From an uncultured Robinsoniella sp. (GTDB lineage Bacteria; Bacillota; Clostridia; Lachnospirales; Lachnospiraceae), in assembly GCA_900539655.1 (NCBI GenBank), contig UQCR01000129.1:1-17439 (forward strand): DNA of 17,439 bases, given 5' to 3'. Positions 7,334-15,978 of this stretch are shown here, piece by piece; within the stretch, counting starts at the first letter, position 1; each line of letters starts with the position of its first letter. A model generated the notes under the pieces. It saw only the letters and a program-made list of their open reading frames with translations, ran no database searches and had not been told where the DNA came from. The position numbers and the translations under genes are program-made.

Positions 7334-9151
7334 TCAGATTCTTTCCGGCTGTTTCTCCATGATAACCGGCATAACCAGATAAATGCAGGTGGATTTACCC
7401 GGTACACTTTCCAGCCTGATCCCGTATGCATCCCCAAAATGTACCTTTAATCTCCGGTGCACATTTATAATGCCCACATGGTTTTTATACAGCTCCTTCT
7501 GGTTTTCAGCCTGCTTCAGCAACCCGCATAACCTCTCCTGCTCTTCCTCCTGAATGCCGCTTCCATTATCCTCTACATATACCTGCAGCTGGTTTTCTTT
7601 CTGTTCTGCCCCCATTACAATCATACCTGATCCGCCTGTGGATGCAAATCCATGCTCGATGGCATTCTCCACCAGAGGCTGCAGGATAAATTTAAGTACC
7701 TGAAGTTCCATCAGATGATCCGGTATTTCAAATTCCATCATAAGCTTTCCTCCATAACGGCAGTTCATAATGGTAATATAGGTAGACATATAGTCTACTT
7801 CCTGTCTGAGGCTCCACAATTCCCCCTGGCTGCGGTACATGGGCTGCAGCATTCTGCCCAGTGCACAAAAGCACTCTTCCAGAGGCTCGTTCTGTCCCAG
7901 TTTAGCCATGAAACGCATAGTACTCAGTGTATTGAACAGAAAATGGGGATTTAACTGGCCCTGCAGGGCTTCTTTTTCCAGTATTCTTTTTTCCCCTTCC
8001 ATATCCCGTATCTGGTCAATCATGGTATGGATACTCCGGGACATCCGGTTAAACTGTCTGCCCAGCATCCCAAGTTCATTTTTGCTGCTCTCATCCAGCT
8101 GTTCACCCAGCGAGCCGTTTTCCATGCGTTCCATTGCAGTTCTAAGCCGTTTCAGAGGTGCGGTCAGCCGGTAAAGGCTGTAGACAGACAATGCCATTGC
8201 TACCACAAGCCCGCCTGCCGCAAGCACCAGAAACCAGCGTTTTAAGGAAACCAGGCTTCCATAGAGGGATTCCTTGGGAATCTCGGTTACAATGGTCCAG
8301 GGCAGCCCCTGTATCCGGTGGTAGTTTATCTGAATATCCTCTTTCATCAGGTATCCGTCTCCGGTCTTTTCCAGTTCCCGGGGTGTAAACTCTGCCTGTT
8401 TACCTACTTTTTCCTCGTTTGGATGCACCACAACCGTACCTTTGTCATTCATCAGGTAGCTTTCTCTTTCATCCGGAGTATCGGACTTGGCAAAAAGGTC
8501 CGCGAGTGCATTCTGCTGTATGTTCACCACCACCGTGGCATACCTGCCTGTTCCCAGCCAAATGCTGCTGACTGCCGTCACATACGGTACCTCTTTCCCA
8601 TCCGCCTCCATAGCAAAGTCCAGATTCGTATAACCGCCGAACCACAGTACTTTGCCGGGATTCTTCAAAGCATCCTCCTGGATTCCAAGGGAATACCACG
8701 GCAATTCCAGATCCGGTATTCTGGTCACCATATTCTTCTTCTCCATAACTCCCAGAGCCGTACCGTCATTCCCAAAGTAATAAACGGAATCCAGATAATC
8801 ATAGTTACCCATCACAATATTGGTGTAATCAAATATCTGCATTGCTTTCTGAATGCTTCCGAACTGATTTTTCCAACCCTGCCGCATATAATCCTGAAGA
8901 GAGTCCTGTATCATAAAAAGACGCAGAATCTTTTCCACTTCCTGGGTATATCGGATGATATTATACTGGTTCTGTTGGAAATACTGCTGCATCATACTGG
9001 CTGACTGTTCCTGAATCACTTTTTCGGAACGTTTATAACTGAATATGGAAACGACTCCCACCAAAAGTGTGATCGTCACCATGAAGACCGCCAGCAGCTG
9101 AGTCTGGAGCCGTCTGCTGAATGCCTGTCCATTATACTTTTTTCTTCTCAT
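7334..9151 (-). CDS. yesM-like: YesM-type sensor histidine kinase
   Basis: A 605-residue membrane kinase. The first membrane helix is at about residues 18-38 and the second at about 306-328. Between them lies an extracellular sensing region of some 265 residues, of Cache-like layout. A HAMP-type linker follows (about 329-385). The His_kinase box LQGQLNPHFLFNTL places the phosphorylated histidine at H403, and the ATPase part shows the N-box LVENAIEHGF (N496) and the G1 box EDNGSG (about 527-532). This architecture is the YesM/LytS-like class that partners AraC-type regulators. The ATG at 9151 has GGCGGAG a few bases upstream. It lies 50 bases after the response regulator gene. It presumably senses the incoming glycan or the loaded binding protein; the ligand is unknown. 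Confidence 0.94.
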   Translation of the reverse strand: MRRKKYNGQAFSRRLQTQLLAVFMVTITLLVGVVSIFSYKRSEKVIQEQSASMMQQYFQQNQYNIIRYTQEVEKILRLFMIQDSLQDYMRQGWKNQFGSIQKAMQIFDYTNIVMGNYDYLDSVYYFGNDGTALGVMEKKNMVTRIPDLELPWYSLGIQEDALKNPGKVLWFGGYTNLDFAMEADGKEVPYVTAVSSIWLGTGRYATVVVNIQQNALADLFAKSDTPDERESYLMNDKGTVVVHPNEEKVGKQAEFTPRELEKTGDGYLMKEDIQINYHRIQGLPWTIVTEIPKESLYGSLVSLKRWFLVLAAGGLVVAMALSVYSLYRLTAPLKRLRTAMERMENGSLGEQLDESSKNELGMLGRQFNRMSRSIHTMIDQIRDMEGEKRILEKEALQGQLNPHFLFNTLSTMRFMAKLGQNEPLEECFCALGRMLQPMYRSQGELWSLRQEVDYMSTYITIMNCRYGGKLMMEFEIPDHLMELQVLKFILQPLVENAIEHGFASTGGSGMIVMGAEQKENQLQVYVEDNGSGIQEEEQERLCGLLKQAENQKELYKNHVGIINVHRRLKVHFGDAYGIRLESVPGKSTCIYLVMPVIMEKQPERI

Positions 9152-9201
9152 GGCTTCTCCGCCTTTCTTATACAGTGCATATCCTCAATTTTACCGGTTT
9201 C

Positions 9202-10761
9202 CTATACCCCTTTTTTAAAGGAATTGGGAGATTGTCCGGTCACCTTCTTAAAAGTACGGCTGAAATAACTCTCATCCAGAAAACCTACCTTCTCGGCTAT
9301 TTCATATGATCTTAAATTGGTACTGCGCAGCAGTTCCTTCGCTTTTTCAATCCGGTAATTCATAATATAGTTAGTTAAATTTACACCCAGCTCTTTCTTG
9401 AAAAGGCCACACACATATGTCCTGCTCAATTCCACCATTTGTGAAACCTGATCCAGCGTAATGTCTTCCTGATAATGCTGGCTGATGTAAAACAGGATAT
9501 CTTTTATGGGTTTGCTTAACAATGCCTGCTCTTCGGTACTGCCCTGCAGATACTCCATGCAGGATTCATAAACCTCCAGAACACCATCAAAAGTCTGGCT
9601 GTCTTTTAGCCTCGTCATAAACTGCTCTGTGATCTGATATCTTTGCTGGCCCTCCGGCAGAATCCTGCACATTTCCACATTGATCCCATGTTCAAAGTAG
9701 TGCCGGATCGTAACCGGATTCTCGTGCTGGCAGAATCCTTCTTCTGCTTCATGAAATCTACCGGCTGCTGCCTCATCCATTTTCAGCTTCTGAATCAGCC
9801 GCCCCATCTTCCTGTGGATCAGCATCCTGCAGTCATGGGGACTCTGTGCCGCAAATACATTATTTCTGTCTAATCCATAGAAGAATTTCTTTTCCAGTGC
9901 CTGTCCGCACTGATGATACATTTCATAAAGTTCGTCACAGCTATTGCCTCTCTGGCTTATGGCAAAAGAGACCGTGCTTTTCACGCACCGTTTCAACACT
10001 TCACGCATTTTTTCCAGACGTTGACTCATCTGTACGGAGAGAATTTCACTATCCTGTTCTGCTTCCAGGATCACTATAAATCTGCAGTCTTTTTCCGGAA
10101 GCAAAATATGGTTTTCCTCCACCAGCAATTCCGAGAGGATGTTTTCTACCGCTGAATCCAGGATACTTCCGTAAGAATCATTGAATATCCGCTTGCTTTC
10201 CATATAGTGATCAATTTCCAGCGCCACCATCTGCATTTGCTTCTCCGGATCAGAGAACTGATCTCTTATCTTCATTTTCCATTCCTGCCCCATATCCAGG
10301 CGATAGTAGAGAAAATTCCGCAGAGAATCCTCGAACCGTTTTCTTTCTATCCCGTTTTCCTGTGTCTTCTGGCTTCTGTCCATGACAACCAGTTCCCTTT
10401 TGACCTTCTCCAAAACCTTTTCCATATCTTCCTGTGTCATGGTCAGCTTTAATACATAATCCGAGACCCCAAGTGATAAGGCTTCCCGCACAGTATTGAA
10501 TTCTTCCAGGCAGCTGAGGATAATAAATCTGGTCCGCTCATCCTTTTGCCGAATTCTCCTGATCAGTTCAATTCCATCCATCACAGGCATTTTAATATCC
10601 GTAATGACGATATCCGGTTGAAAGGATTCCCAGGCTTCCAGCGCCTGCTGCCCATTTTCCACATCAGCTGCCACCTCCATTCCCAGCTTCTCCCAGTCTA
10701 CAGACATTTTAATTCCCAGCCTTACAAACATTTCATCTTCCGCAATTACAACCTTATACAT
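9202..10761 (-). CDS. yesN-like: YesN-type response regulator with AraC DNA-binding domain
   Basis: A 519-residue regulator. The N-terminal receiver domain (1-120) has acidic residues E8, D9 and E10 and the phosphoacceptor D55 in VITDIKMPVMDG. A long middle region (about 130-410) of unassigned fold follows, as is usual for YesN proteins. Residues from about 420 form two AraC helix-turn-helix units: ITLDQVSQMVELSRTYVCGLF, split here as ITLDQVSQMVEL then SRTYVCGLFKKELG, and later SYEIAEKVGFLDESYFSRTF. The start at 10761 is chosen because the receiver domain begins there (MYKVVIAEDE) and GGGGGAAA lies upstream; the longer frame to 10887 runs through the leader and promoter. It is transcribed ahead of its kinase and probably activates the flanking glycan operons. 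Confidence 0.94.
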   Translation of the reverse strand: MYKVVIAEDEMFVRLGIKMSVDWEKLGMEVAADVENGQQALEAWESFQPDIVITDIKMPVMDGIELIRRIRQKDERTRFIILSCLEEFNTVREALSLGVSDYVLKLTMTQEDMEKVLEKVKRELVVMDRSQKTQENGIERKRFEDSLRNFLYYRLDMGQEWKMKIRDQFSDPEKQMQMVALEIDHYMESKRIFNDSYGSILDSAVENILSELLVEENHILLPEKDCRFIVILEAEQDSEILSVQMSQRLEKMREVLKRCVKSTVSFAISQRGNSCDELYEMYHQCGQALEKKFFYGLDRNNVFAAQSPHDCRMLIHRKMGRLIQKLKMDEAAAGRFHEAEEGFCQHENPVTIRHYFEHGINVEMCRILPEGQQRYQITEQFMTRLKDSQTFDGVLEVYESCMEYLQGSTEEQALLSKPIKDILFYISQHYQEDITLDQVSQMVELSRTYVCGLFKKELGVNLTNYIMNYRIEKAKELLRSTNLRSYEIAEKVGFLDESYFSRTFKKVTGQSPNSFKKGV

Positions 10762-10799
10762 GATCTTTCCCCCGTAATCCCATGTTTTTATACACCAAA

Positions 10800-10842
10800 A
10801 CTCTCCGAACCCCAAATCTGAACAATTTGTGCTTCCGAGAGT
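10800..10842 (-). repeat. Inverted repeat in the yesN leader
   Basis: Arms ACTCTCCGAA (10800-10809) and TTCCGAGAGT (10833-10842) pair at 9 of 10 positions with a 23-base loop. On the minus strand it lies between the yesN promoter and the ATG and would form a hairpin in the leader RNA. The 3' arm is followed by only four T residues, so it is at best a weak attenuator; it may instead be an operator. Confidence 0.35.
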
Positions 10843-10864
10843 ATAATGATGATTCATTGTATCT

Positions 10865-10873
10865 ATTATATCA
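10865..10873 (-). promoter_or_regulatory. Extended -10 promoter of yesN/yesM
   Basis: On the minus strand TGATATAAT combines the TGn extension (10873-10871) with a perfect TATAAT (10870-10865). No convincing -35 exists 17 bases upstream, which is usual for extended -10 promoters. It predicts a leader of about 100 bases before the yesN ATG at 10761. Confidence 0.6.
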
Positions 10874-10879
10874 TAAAAT

Positions 10880-10906
10880 ACGTTCATGAATATATATAAC
10901 GTTCGT
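10880..10906. repeat. Short direct repeat around the yesN -35 position
   Basis: ACGTTCAT (10880-10887) and ACGTTCGT (10899-10906) share 7 of 8 bases and are 19 bases apart, flanking the expected -35 region of yesN. They could be half-sites for autoregulation. The region is AT-rich, so chance cannot be excluded. Confidence 0.25.
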
Positions 10907-10925
10907 AAAATTTTATCAGCACTGT

Positions 10926-10940
10926 GTTCATAATGTTACT
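10926..10940. promoter_or_regulatory. Weak third copy of the shared motif (yesN region)
   Basis: Plus strand GTTCATAATGTTACT shares 10 of 15 bases with the GH3 upstream copy, including CAT and ATGTTA. It is 55 bases upstream of the yesN -10. It is weaker than the other two copies and is listed as a candidate only. Confidence 0.25.
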
Positions 10941-10975
10941 TTTTACACACTTTGGATGCACAGAGTAACTTTTTA
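10935..10975. repeat. Paired GTTACTTTTTA / GTAACTTTTTA elements
   Basis: GTTACTTTTTA (10935-10945) and GTAACTTTTTA (10965-10975) match at 10 of 11 bases, 30 bases apart. GTTACT and AGTAAC within them also form a six-base inverted repeat. They lie between the fucosidase stop and the yesN promoter. Confidence 0.25.
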
Positions 10976-10989
10976 ATTATCAGTGATGA

Positions 10990-11010
10990 CCCACCTTTCT
11001 AAAAGGGGGG
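10990..11010 (-). other. Short strong hairpin around the fucosidase stop codon
   Basis: The nine-base arms at 10990-10998 and 11002-11010 pair at eight positions, leaving the stop codon of the fucosidase gene (10999-11001) as the three-base loop. On the minus strand the stem is not followed by a T-run, so it is not a standard intrinsic terminator. It may stabilise the 3' end of the GH3 operon mRNA. Confidence 0.4.
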
Positions 11011-12444
11011 TTTTCTGGCTATTTTTAGTACCCAGGCGTAATCACAGGGCTTCTGAGCCGGAAGGCTGACAACCAGGCCCTCATCCGTACAGTTCCACTG
11101 CAGCGGTGCATCATCACCCAGCATGGTAATCTCTGCTATTTCCCCGGGATAAAACTGTGCAGCACTTTTGATGACTGCTTTTCCATTTTCAGGCCACCCC
11201 AGCAAAGCAGCGTAAAGCTTATTGCCATTTACGGTAAACCGAATATCTTCCGGACCGTACTGTAGCTTTTCTCCCTCGCTGAACATTCCCGCTTTTTCCA
11301 TCTTTGCCGGACCCTCCCCAAAGGTAAACCAGGAAGTCGTGTCATAGACTGCCTCTTTGTTTATTTCTAACCATCTGCCCATTTCCAGCAGGATATGCCT
11401 GGCTTCTTCCGGTATTTCACCATTGGGCTTTGGACCTACATTAAGCAGGAGATAACCGTTCTTGCTCACATTGTCGATGAGGTAATGCACCAGTTCCCCG
11501 GGCTGTTTGTATTTTGCGTCAGACAGGTAGCACCACCCTTCACCGTCGTCTACCGTGGTATCGGTGATCCATTCGTGATACATCATCCGGTCAAACCTTC
11601 CCAGCTCCAGATCAATGACACCGTTTCCCGGAGGCAGATCCTGATATTTATAGGTCGTTACCACATCCCTGCCCTGTTCTTCACTTTTACTGTAATAATA
11701 AGCCAGCATCTCTGCCCGGTAGCTTTCCGGCATAAATCCAAGTCCAAAATCAAACCACAGCATATCCGGAGTAAAGCGGTCAATGATCTCTTTACACTTT
11801 GCCAGCCACTTATCACAAAATGCTTTGTCCGGCAGAGTCTGCGCATTCCAGATGGGCCATTCTCCCTTATCCGGTATCCCATTCTTCCAGTCCAGATCAT
11901 GAGGCTTACCATACAGATCATAATACTCCGGATCCGACAAATCCGTACCTTCCACCCAATGGGGAAAAAATCTCCAGTTTTCCGCATGGTGCAGCGCCAC
12001 CATATATTTCATTCCATTTGCCCGGATTTCCCTTTCCATTTCAGCCACTACATCGACTTTGGGTCCCATTTCGGCAGAATTCCAGCGGTTTAATCCGGTA
12101 TCCCACATACTGAACCCGTCATGGTGCTCACCCACAGGGCCGGCAAATTTTGCTCCAGCCTTAGCAAATAGTTCCGCCCATTCCTTTGCGTTAAACTTTT
12201 CTCCGGTAAATTCCGGAATAAAATCCTTGTATCCAAATACAGACGGATCACCGTAAGTCTTTGTATGGTGCTCATACTGGGGACTGCCTTTCTGATACAT
12301 ATAAAAACCATACCAGCTGCCATTTGGCCTGCAGGCAGGAACGGAATAAATTCCCCAGTGGGTGTAAATTCCGAACTTTGCCTTTTGGAACCAGGCAGGC
12401 GTTTGATGTGTTTTTAACGAATTCCAGGATGCTTCATATTTCAT
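10999..12444 (-). CDS. GH29 alpha-L-fucosidase
   Basis: A 481-residue glycoside hydrolase. The family opening WFQKAKFGIYTHWGIYSVPA is at residues 18-37, a catalytic-site loop AGPVGEHHDGFSMWD at about 101-115, and the nucleophile motif DMLWFDFGLGF at 227-237, with D232 as expected nucleophile. A beta-sandwich-like tail follows from about 370. It removes alpha-linked L-fucose with retention. There is no signal peptide, so it acts inside the cell. The start at 12444 is chosen because AGGAGG lies 8 bases upstream; the earlier ATG at 12465 overlaps the previous gene and lacks a site. It is the last gene of the GH3 operon, 13 bases after the uroporphyrinogen-decarboxylase-like gene. The linkage it cuts (alpha-1,2, 1,3 or other) cannot be told from sequence alone. 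Confidence 0.92.
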   Translation of the reverse strand: MKYEASWNSLKTHQTPAWFQKAKFGIYTHWGIYSVPACRPNGSWYGFYMYQKGSPQYEHHTKTYGDPSVFGYKDFIPEFTGEKFNAKEWAELFAKAGAKFAGPVGEHHDGFSMWDTGLNRWNSAEMGPKVDVVAEMEREIRANGMKYMVALHHAENWRFFPHWVEGTDLSDPEYYDLYGKPHDLDWKNGIPDKGEWPIWNAQTLPDKAFCDKWLAKCKEIIDRFTPDMLWFDFGLGFMPESYRAEMLAYYYSKSEEQGRDVVTTYKYQDLPPGNGVIDLELGRFDRMMYHEWITDTTVDDGEGWCYLSDAKYKQPGELVHYLIDNVSKNGYLLLNVGPKPNGEIPEEARHILLEMGRWLEINKEAVYDTTSWFTFGEGPAKMEKAGMFSEGEKLQYGPEDIRFTVNGNKLYAALLGWPENGKAVIKSAAQFYPGEIAEITMLGDDAPLQWNCTDEGLVVSLPAQKPCDYAWVLKIARKPPF

Positions 12445-12457
12445 AATGTAATCCTCC

Positions 12458-13546
12458 TTATGCATGTGTATTTTTTTCTACATAGTGTATAATTTCATTT
12501 GCCTCATCCACGGAATTTGCATAGGTATGCAGATACAGCCCTTTGGATGACAGATTTTCAAGCAATGGCGGAATGTCCGATGCTGGTGTCAGCACCAGAA
12601 CCTTTTTCCCTGCCTCCTGCATTCTTTTCAGCGCAGGGATAAAATGTGCGGGACTCTCCTGCCCATCCACATTGGTCCATTGAATCATCTGAAGTTCTTC
12701 CAGCGCCAGCAAATGATCCAGATGGTTGATCTGCTCCTTTCCGTCAAAATGGTAAACCGGATACTCCTCCCATTCCATCTGCTTTTTCAGCTCCGGCACC
12801 ACGAACTGCCGATAGCAGTCCGGTGAAAACATAACTGACATATCACACTGCATCTGGGCATGGCGGCCCGGTGCCCAGGTATCCATCCACCCCACACAGC
12901 TTCCGCCTTCATTGCAGTTCTTCACCAGTTGATAGAAAGTTTCCGCCGCATCTGTCCAGCCTTCGTTAATTGTGGATATGGCTGACTGCACAGCTTCCGG
13001 ACAGCTATACATATCCATCATTGTCTCTATAGAACCATGGAGATGTCCAATGGCATCCAGAGTTCCGCAGTTATCCGGCATGGACAGCAGATAATTTCCC
13101 ATTCCCTTTTCCGCAAGATATTTTACAATTTCCCTCTGCCGGCGGTAAAATGTATTTTCACGGTCGTATTTCCATTGGTGCTCTTCCAGATCTTCCACCA
13201 CAGCATCAAACCAGATCGTATCTGGTTTTAATGTATATTTTCCGCCGTAGTAGACACAGTGTCCGGATGCTCCAAAATTCGGCATAACCAGCGGTAGAGA
13301 CTCCCCTCCGAAATAGGTCTGTTCCAGTCTCTGAACATTCCGTTTCCAGATCCGCTCAGGATTCAGCCAGTAATCTTCCAGATCTTTCGGATCATCGGGA
13401 TTGCATTCTCCGGGTGCAAAGATATGAACATTCGTTTTCCTGTCCCTGGGTGCTGCCACGGATATGCAGCAGCGATCCAATATTTCATTATCCCATAATG
13501 CAGTCAGCCTGGCTTTCGCCTGCTCCCAGTCTTCTTTGTAGTACAT
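12458..13546 (-). CDS. Uroporphyrinogen decarboxylase-like / methionine-synthase-like TIM-barrel protein
   Basis: A 362-residue cytoplasmic protein. The second half carries features I associate with the uroporphyrinogen-decarboxylase superfamily members found in glycan and aromatic loci: MQCDMSVMFSPDCYRQFVVP (about 225-245), then PVYHFDGKEQINHLDHLL and QMIQWTNVDGQ, with conserved His/Asp in YHFDG. It is not a housekeeping HemE, which has different N-terminal motifs. Relatives include corrinoid and CoM methyltransferases, so methyl transfer is possible, but no corrinoid protein gene is nearby and the function is unknown. The gene starts 3 bases after the GH3 stop, and its ribosome site (AGCAGGTG) is formed by the last GH3 codons, so the two are translationally coupled. 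This tight link suggests a role in the same pathway. Confidence 0.65.
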   Translation of the reverse strand: MYYKEDWEQAKARLTALWDNEILDRCCISVAAPRDRKTNVHIFAPGECNPDDPKDLEDYWLNPERIWKRNVQRLEQTYFGGESLPLVMPNFGASGHCVYYGGKYTLKPDTIWFDAVVEDLEEHQWKYDRENTFYRRQREIVKYLAEKGMGNYLLSMPDNCGTLDAIGHLHGSIETMMDMYSCPEAVQSAISTINEGWTDAAETFYQLVKNCNEGGSCVGWMDTWAPGRHAQMQCDMSVMFSPDCYRQFVVPELKKQMEWEEYPVYHFDGKEQINHLDHLLALEELQMIQWTNVDGQESPAHFIPALKRMQEAGKKVLVLTPASDIPPLLENLSSKGLYLHTYANSVDEANEIIHYVEKNTHA

Positions 13547-13549
13547 AAC

Positions 13550-15901
13550 TTACACCTGCTTTCTCACAACCACCTGGTTTTTAAATACCCGTTCCACCCT
13601 GGACTTACTCCCGGTCAGAACGATATGATCCCGGAACCGGATATCATTGGAAGCCGCCCCTACCATGACTTCTATCGTTCCTGGTTCCACTACATAATCC
13701 ATATGGATATCGTAGAATCCCATCTGTGCCGTTGGAATAGTAAATTCCAGCAGCTTACTCTCACCTGGCTTCAATGTGATCCGCTTAAATGCTTTCAATT
13801 CCTGTACCGGTCTGGTTACACTTGCCGCCACATCCCGAATATAAAGCTGAACAACCTCATCCCCTTCCCGGTCTCCGGTGTTAGTCACTTTAACAGATGC
13901 TTCCATGCTGCCGCCAACAGGAACTTCCCTGTTCACTATCCGGAAATCTGAAAAGTTAAATTCTGTATAACTCATACCATAACCAAAAGCATACAGCGCC
14001 GATGCACTGACATCATCGTAATCTCCTCTCCAGTGAGAACGCCCACCGGATTTCTTGTGCATATAGTACACCGGAATCTGCCCGGAAGTACGGGGTACGG
14101 ATACCGGAAGTTTACCGCCCGGATTTTTGTCTCCGAATATAATTTCCGCCACTGCCTTACCTCCTTCTTCTCCCGGGAACCACACTTCCAGGATGGCAGG
14201 AAGATGCTCTTCTTCCCAGGTAATCGAGTAGGGGCGCCCATTACTCAGAACCAGAACTACCGGCACTCCCGTAGCCGCAATGGCACGTACCAGCTCCTCC
14301 TGTACTCCCGGGAGGCTTAGTTCTGCCCGATCCACTGATTCTCCCACCGTACATTCCAGTGTAATTCCTGCCAAATCTCCCAGAAACAGCAATACGGTAT
14401 CTGCCTGTGCAGCCGCGTTTACAGCTTCTTCAAATCCATCTCTGGATGTCCCTTTGATCTCACATCCTTTGGCATAGATGATCTCTGTATCCGGTGACAC
14501 CGCCTTGCGGATTGCTGCAAGATAGCTCTCCATTTGCACGATGTTCCCGGAGATTTCAATATTCTCCGGTATCGGCTGATTCATGGCATTCCCCTGGCTC
14601 TCATGCAGCTCTAGCAATCCCTCTATCTGTCCCTGATAGGTATAATCCCCAATCATATGACGGATATTGTCCGCTGAAGGACCGATGACAGCAATCTTTT
14701 TTATATCCTTTGATAAAGGCAGAAGCCGATTCTCATTTTTCAGCAGAACAACGGACTTTCTTGCCGCTTCCAGAGCAAGCTGCCGGTCCTTCGGCGTATC
14801 GAACTGTTCCATTGTCTTTTTGGCATCCACATAGGGATGTTCAAATAATCCCAGCCGGAATTTAAACGTCAGAACCTTTCTCACGCTGGTCTGAATCAGT
14901 TCCATGGGAATGTCTCCCTTTTCCACAGCGCATTTTAAAGGTTCCCCAAAGCAGTCTACATTGGGAAGTTCCACATCCATACCTGCCTCCAGCGCCATTT
15001 TTGCTGCCTCTTCTTTGTCTGCCGCCATATTGTGATAGTCATAGATCTGATTAATTGCAAAGTAATCCGAAACCACAATTCCCTCAAATCCCCACTCCTC
15101 TTTCAGGATATCGTTTAGCAATTTCTTTGAAGCACCGCAGGGTACTCCGTCAATTTCGTGATATCCGTTCATAATGGATGCCAGATTTCCTTCCTTTACC
15201 GCCATCTCAAAAGGTGTGAGATATACTTCCCGCAGCTCACGTTCCGGAAGATGAACCGGCGCCCAGTTCATTCCGCCTTCCGATGCACCATATCCCACAA
15301 AATGCTTCCCGGTTGCCAGAACTCCCTGCTCCTTTAAATTTCCCTGAATTCCTTTTATATAGGCAGTGCCCATGGTCCCTGCCACATAGGGATCTTCCCC
15401 ATAAGTCTCTTCCATCCGCCCCCAACGCGGGTCCCTTGCAATATCCAGTACCGGCGCCAGCGCCTGATGGGATCCGGCAGCCCTCATCTGTCTGCCGATT
15501 ACCTTACCGATCTCCTCACAAAGCTCTGGTTCAAAAGAAGATGCCACCCCAATGGTCTGTGGAAATGTGGTAGCGCCGATTGCCGTAAATCCGCTGCATG
15601 CCTCTTCATGAATCATCGCCGGAATCCCAAGTCTGGTTTCCTCCACCAAAAACTTTTGAATCTGGTTTGCCATCTCTGCCGCCTCATCCGGCTTCAGGCT
15701 GCTGCCCCCGCTGACTCTGGTAATCTGACCAATTCCATTGTGGAGATATCTCCGTGCTTTTTCCTGTGACAGGTTTTTCCCGTCATCCAACTGGTAGATC
15801 CAGTAAGATCCAAGCTGCGCTGCCATCTCATCCAGCGTCATCCTGCCCATCAGATCTTCTACTCTTTCCTCAATGGAAAGTGATTCATCTCTATAATTCA
15901 T
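13550..15901 (-). CDS. GH3 beta-xylosidase / beta-glucosidase-like enzyme
   Basis: A 783-residue three-part GH3 enzyme. The N-terminal barrel (about 1-345) has APVLDIARDPRWGRMEETYG, the substrate-binding GKHFVGYG, and the nucleophile D279 in GIVVSDYFAI. The alpha/beta-sandwich domain (about 380-620) starts near SVVLLKNENRLLPL and has GESVDRAELSLPG, with E521 a candidate acid/base. A fibronectin-III-like domain (about 670-745) closes the chain. There is no signal peptide and no PA14 insert. The SDYFAI and GMDVELP signatures resemble the XarB-type xylosidase/arabinosidase group more than classical BglX, and the GH52 gene in the locus supports a xylose-bearing substrate. Beta-glucosidase activity is the main alternative. 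It heads the enzyme operon, with GAGGAGG 7 bases before the ATG. Confidence 0.92.
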   Translation of the reverse strand: MNYRDESLSIEERVEDLMGRMTLDEMAAQLGSYWIYQLDDGKNLSQEKARRYLHNGIGQITRVSGGSSLKPDEAAEMANQIQKFLVEETRLGIPAMIHEEACSGFTAIGATTFPQTIGVASSFEPELCEEIGKVIGRQMRAAGSHQALAPVLDIARDPRWGRMEETYGEDPYVAGTMGTAYIKGIQGNLKEQGVLATGKHFVGYGASEGGMNWAPVHLPERELREVYLTPFEMAVKEGNLASIMNGYHEIDGVPCGASKKLLNDILKEEWGFEGIVVSDYFAINQIYDYHNMAADKEEAAKMALEAGMDVELPNVDCFGEPLKCAVEKGDIPMELIQTSVRKVLTFKFRLGLFEHPYVDAKKTMEQFDTPKDRQLALEAARKSVVLLKNENRLLPLSKDIKKIAVIGPSADNIRHMIGDYTYQGQIEGLLELHESQGNAMNQPIPENIEISGNIVQMESYLAAIRKAVSPDTEIIYAKGCEIKGTSRDGFEEAVNAAAQADTVLLFLGDLAGITLECTVGESVDRAELSLPGVQEELVRAIAATGVPVVLVLSNGRPYSITWEEEHLPAILEVWFPGEEGGKAVAEIIFGDKNPGGKLPVSVPRTSGQIPVYYMHKKSGGRSHWRGDYDDVSASALYAFGYGMSYTEFNFSDFRIVNREVPVGGSMEASVKVTNTGDREGDEVVQLYIRDVAASVTRPVQELKAFKRITLKPGESKLLEFTIPTAQMGFYDIHMDYVVEPGTIEVMVGAASNDIRFRDHIVLTGSKSRVERVFKNQVVVRKQV

Positions 15902-15930
15902 CTCAAATCCTCCTCGTATCTTTTGGGGAA

Positions 15931-15939
15931 ATTATAGCA
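15931..15939 (-). promoter_or_regulatory. Extended -10 promoter of the GH3 operon
   Basis: On the minus strand TGCTATAAT: a TGn extension plus a perfect TATAAT (15936-15931), 29 bases before the GH3 ATG. At 17-base spacing the -35 is TTAAAT, a poor match, which suggests help from an activator. Confidence 0.6.
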
Positions 15940-15978
15940 TGGGGAGGTTTGGAATTTAATTCACTGTATTTCGATTTC

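Noticed and set aside
8318..9004. Plus-strand frame of 228 codons
   Set aside because: It is antisense to the sensor region of the histidine kinase, and the product has no recognisable domain.
11395..12093. Plus-strand frame of 232 codons
   Set aside because: It is antisense to the catalytic region of the GH29 fucosidase; codon bias of the real gene explains the open frame.
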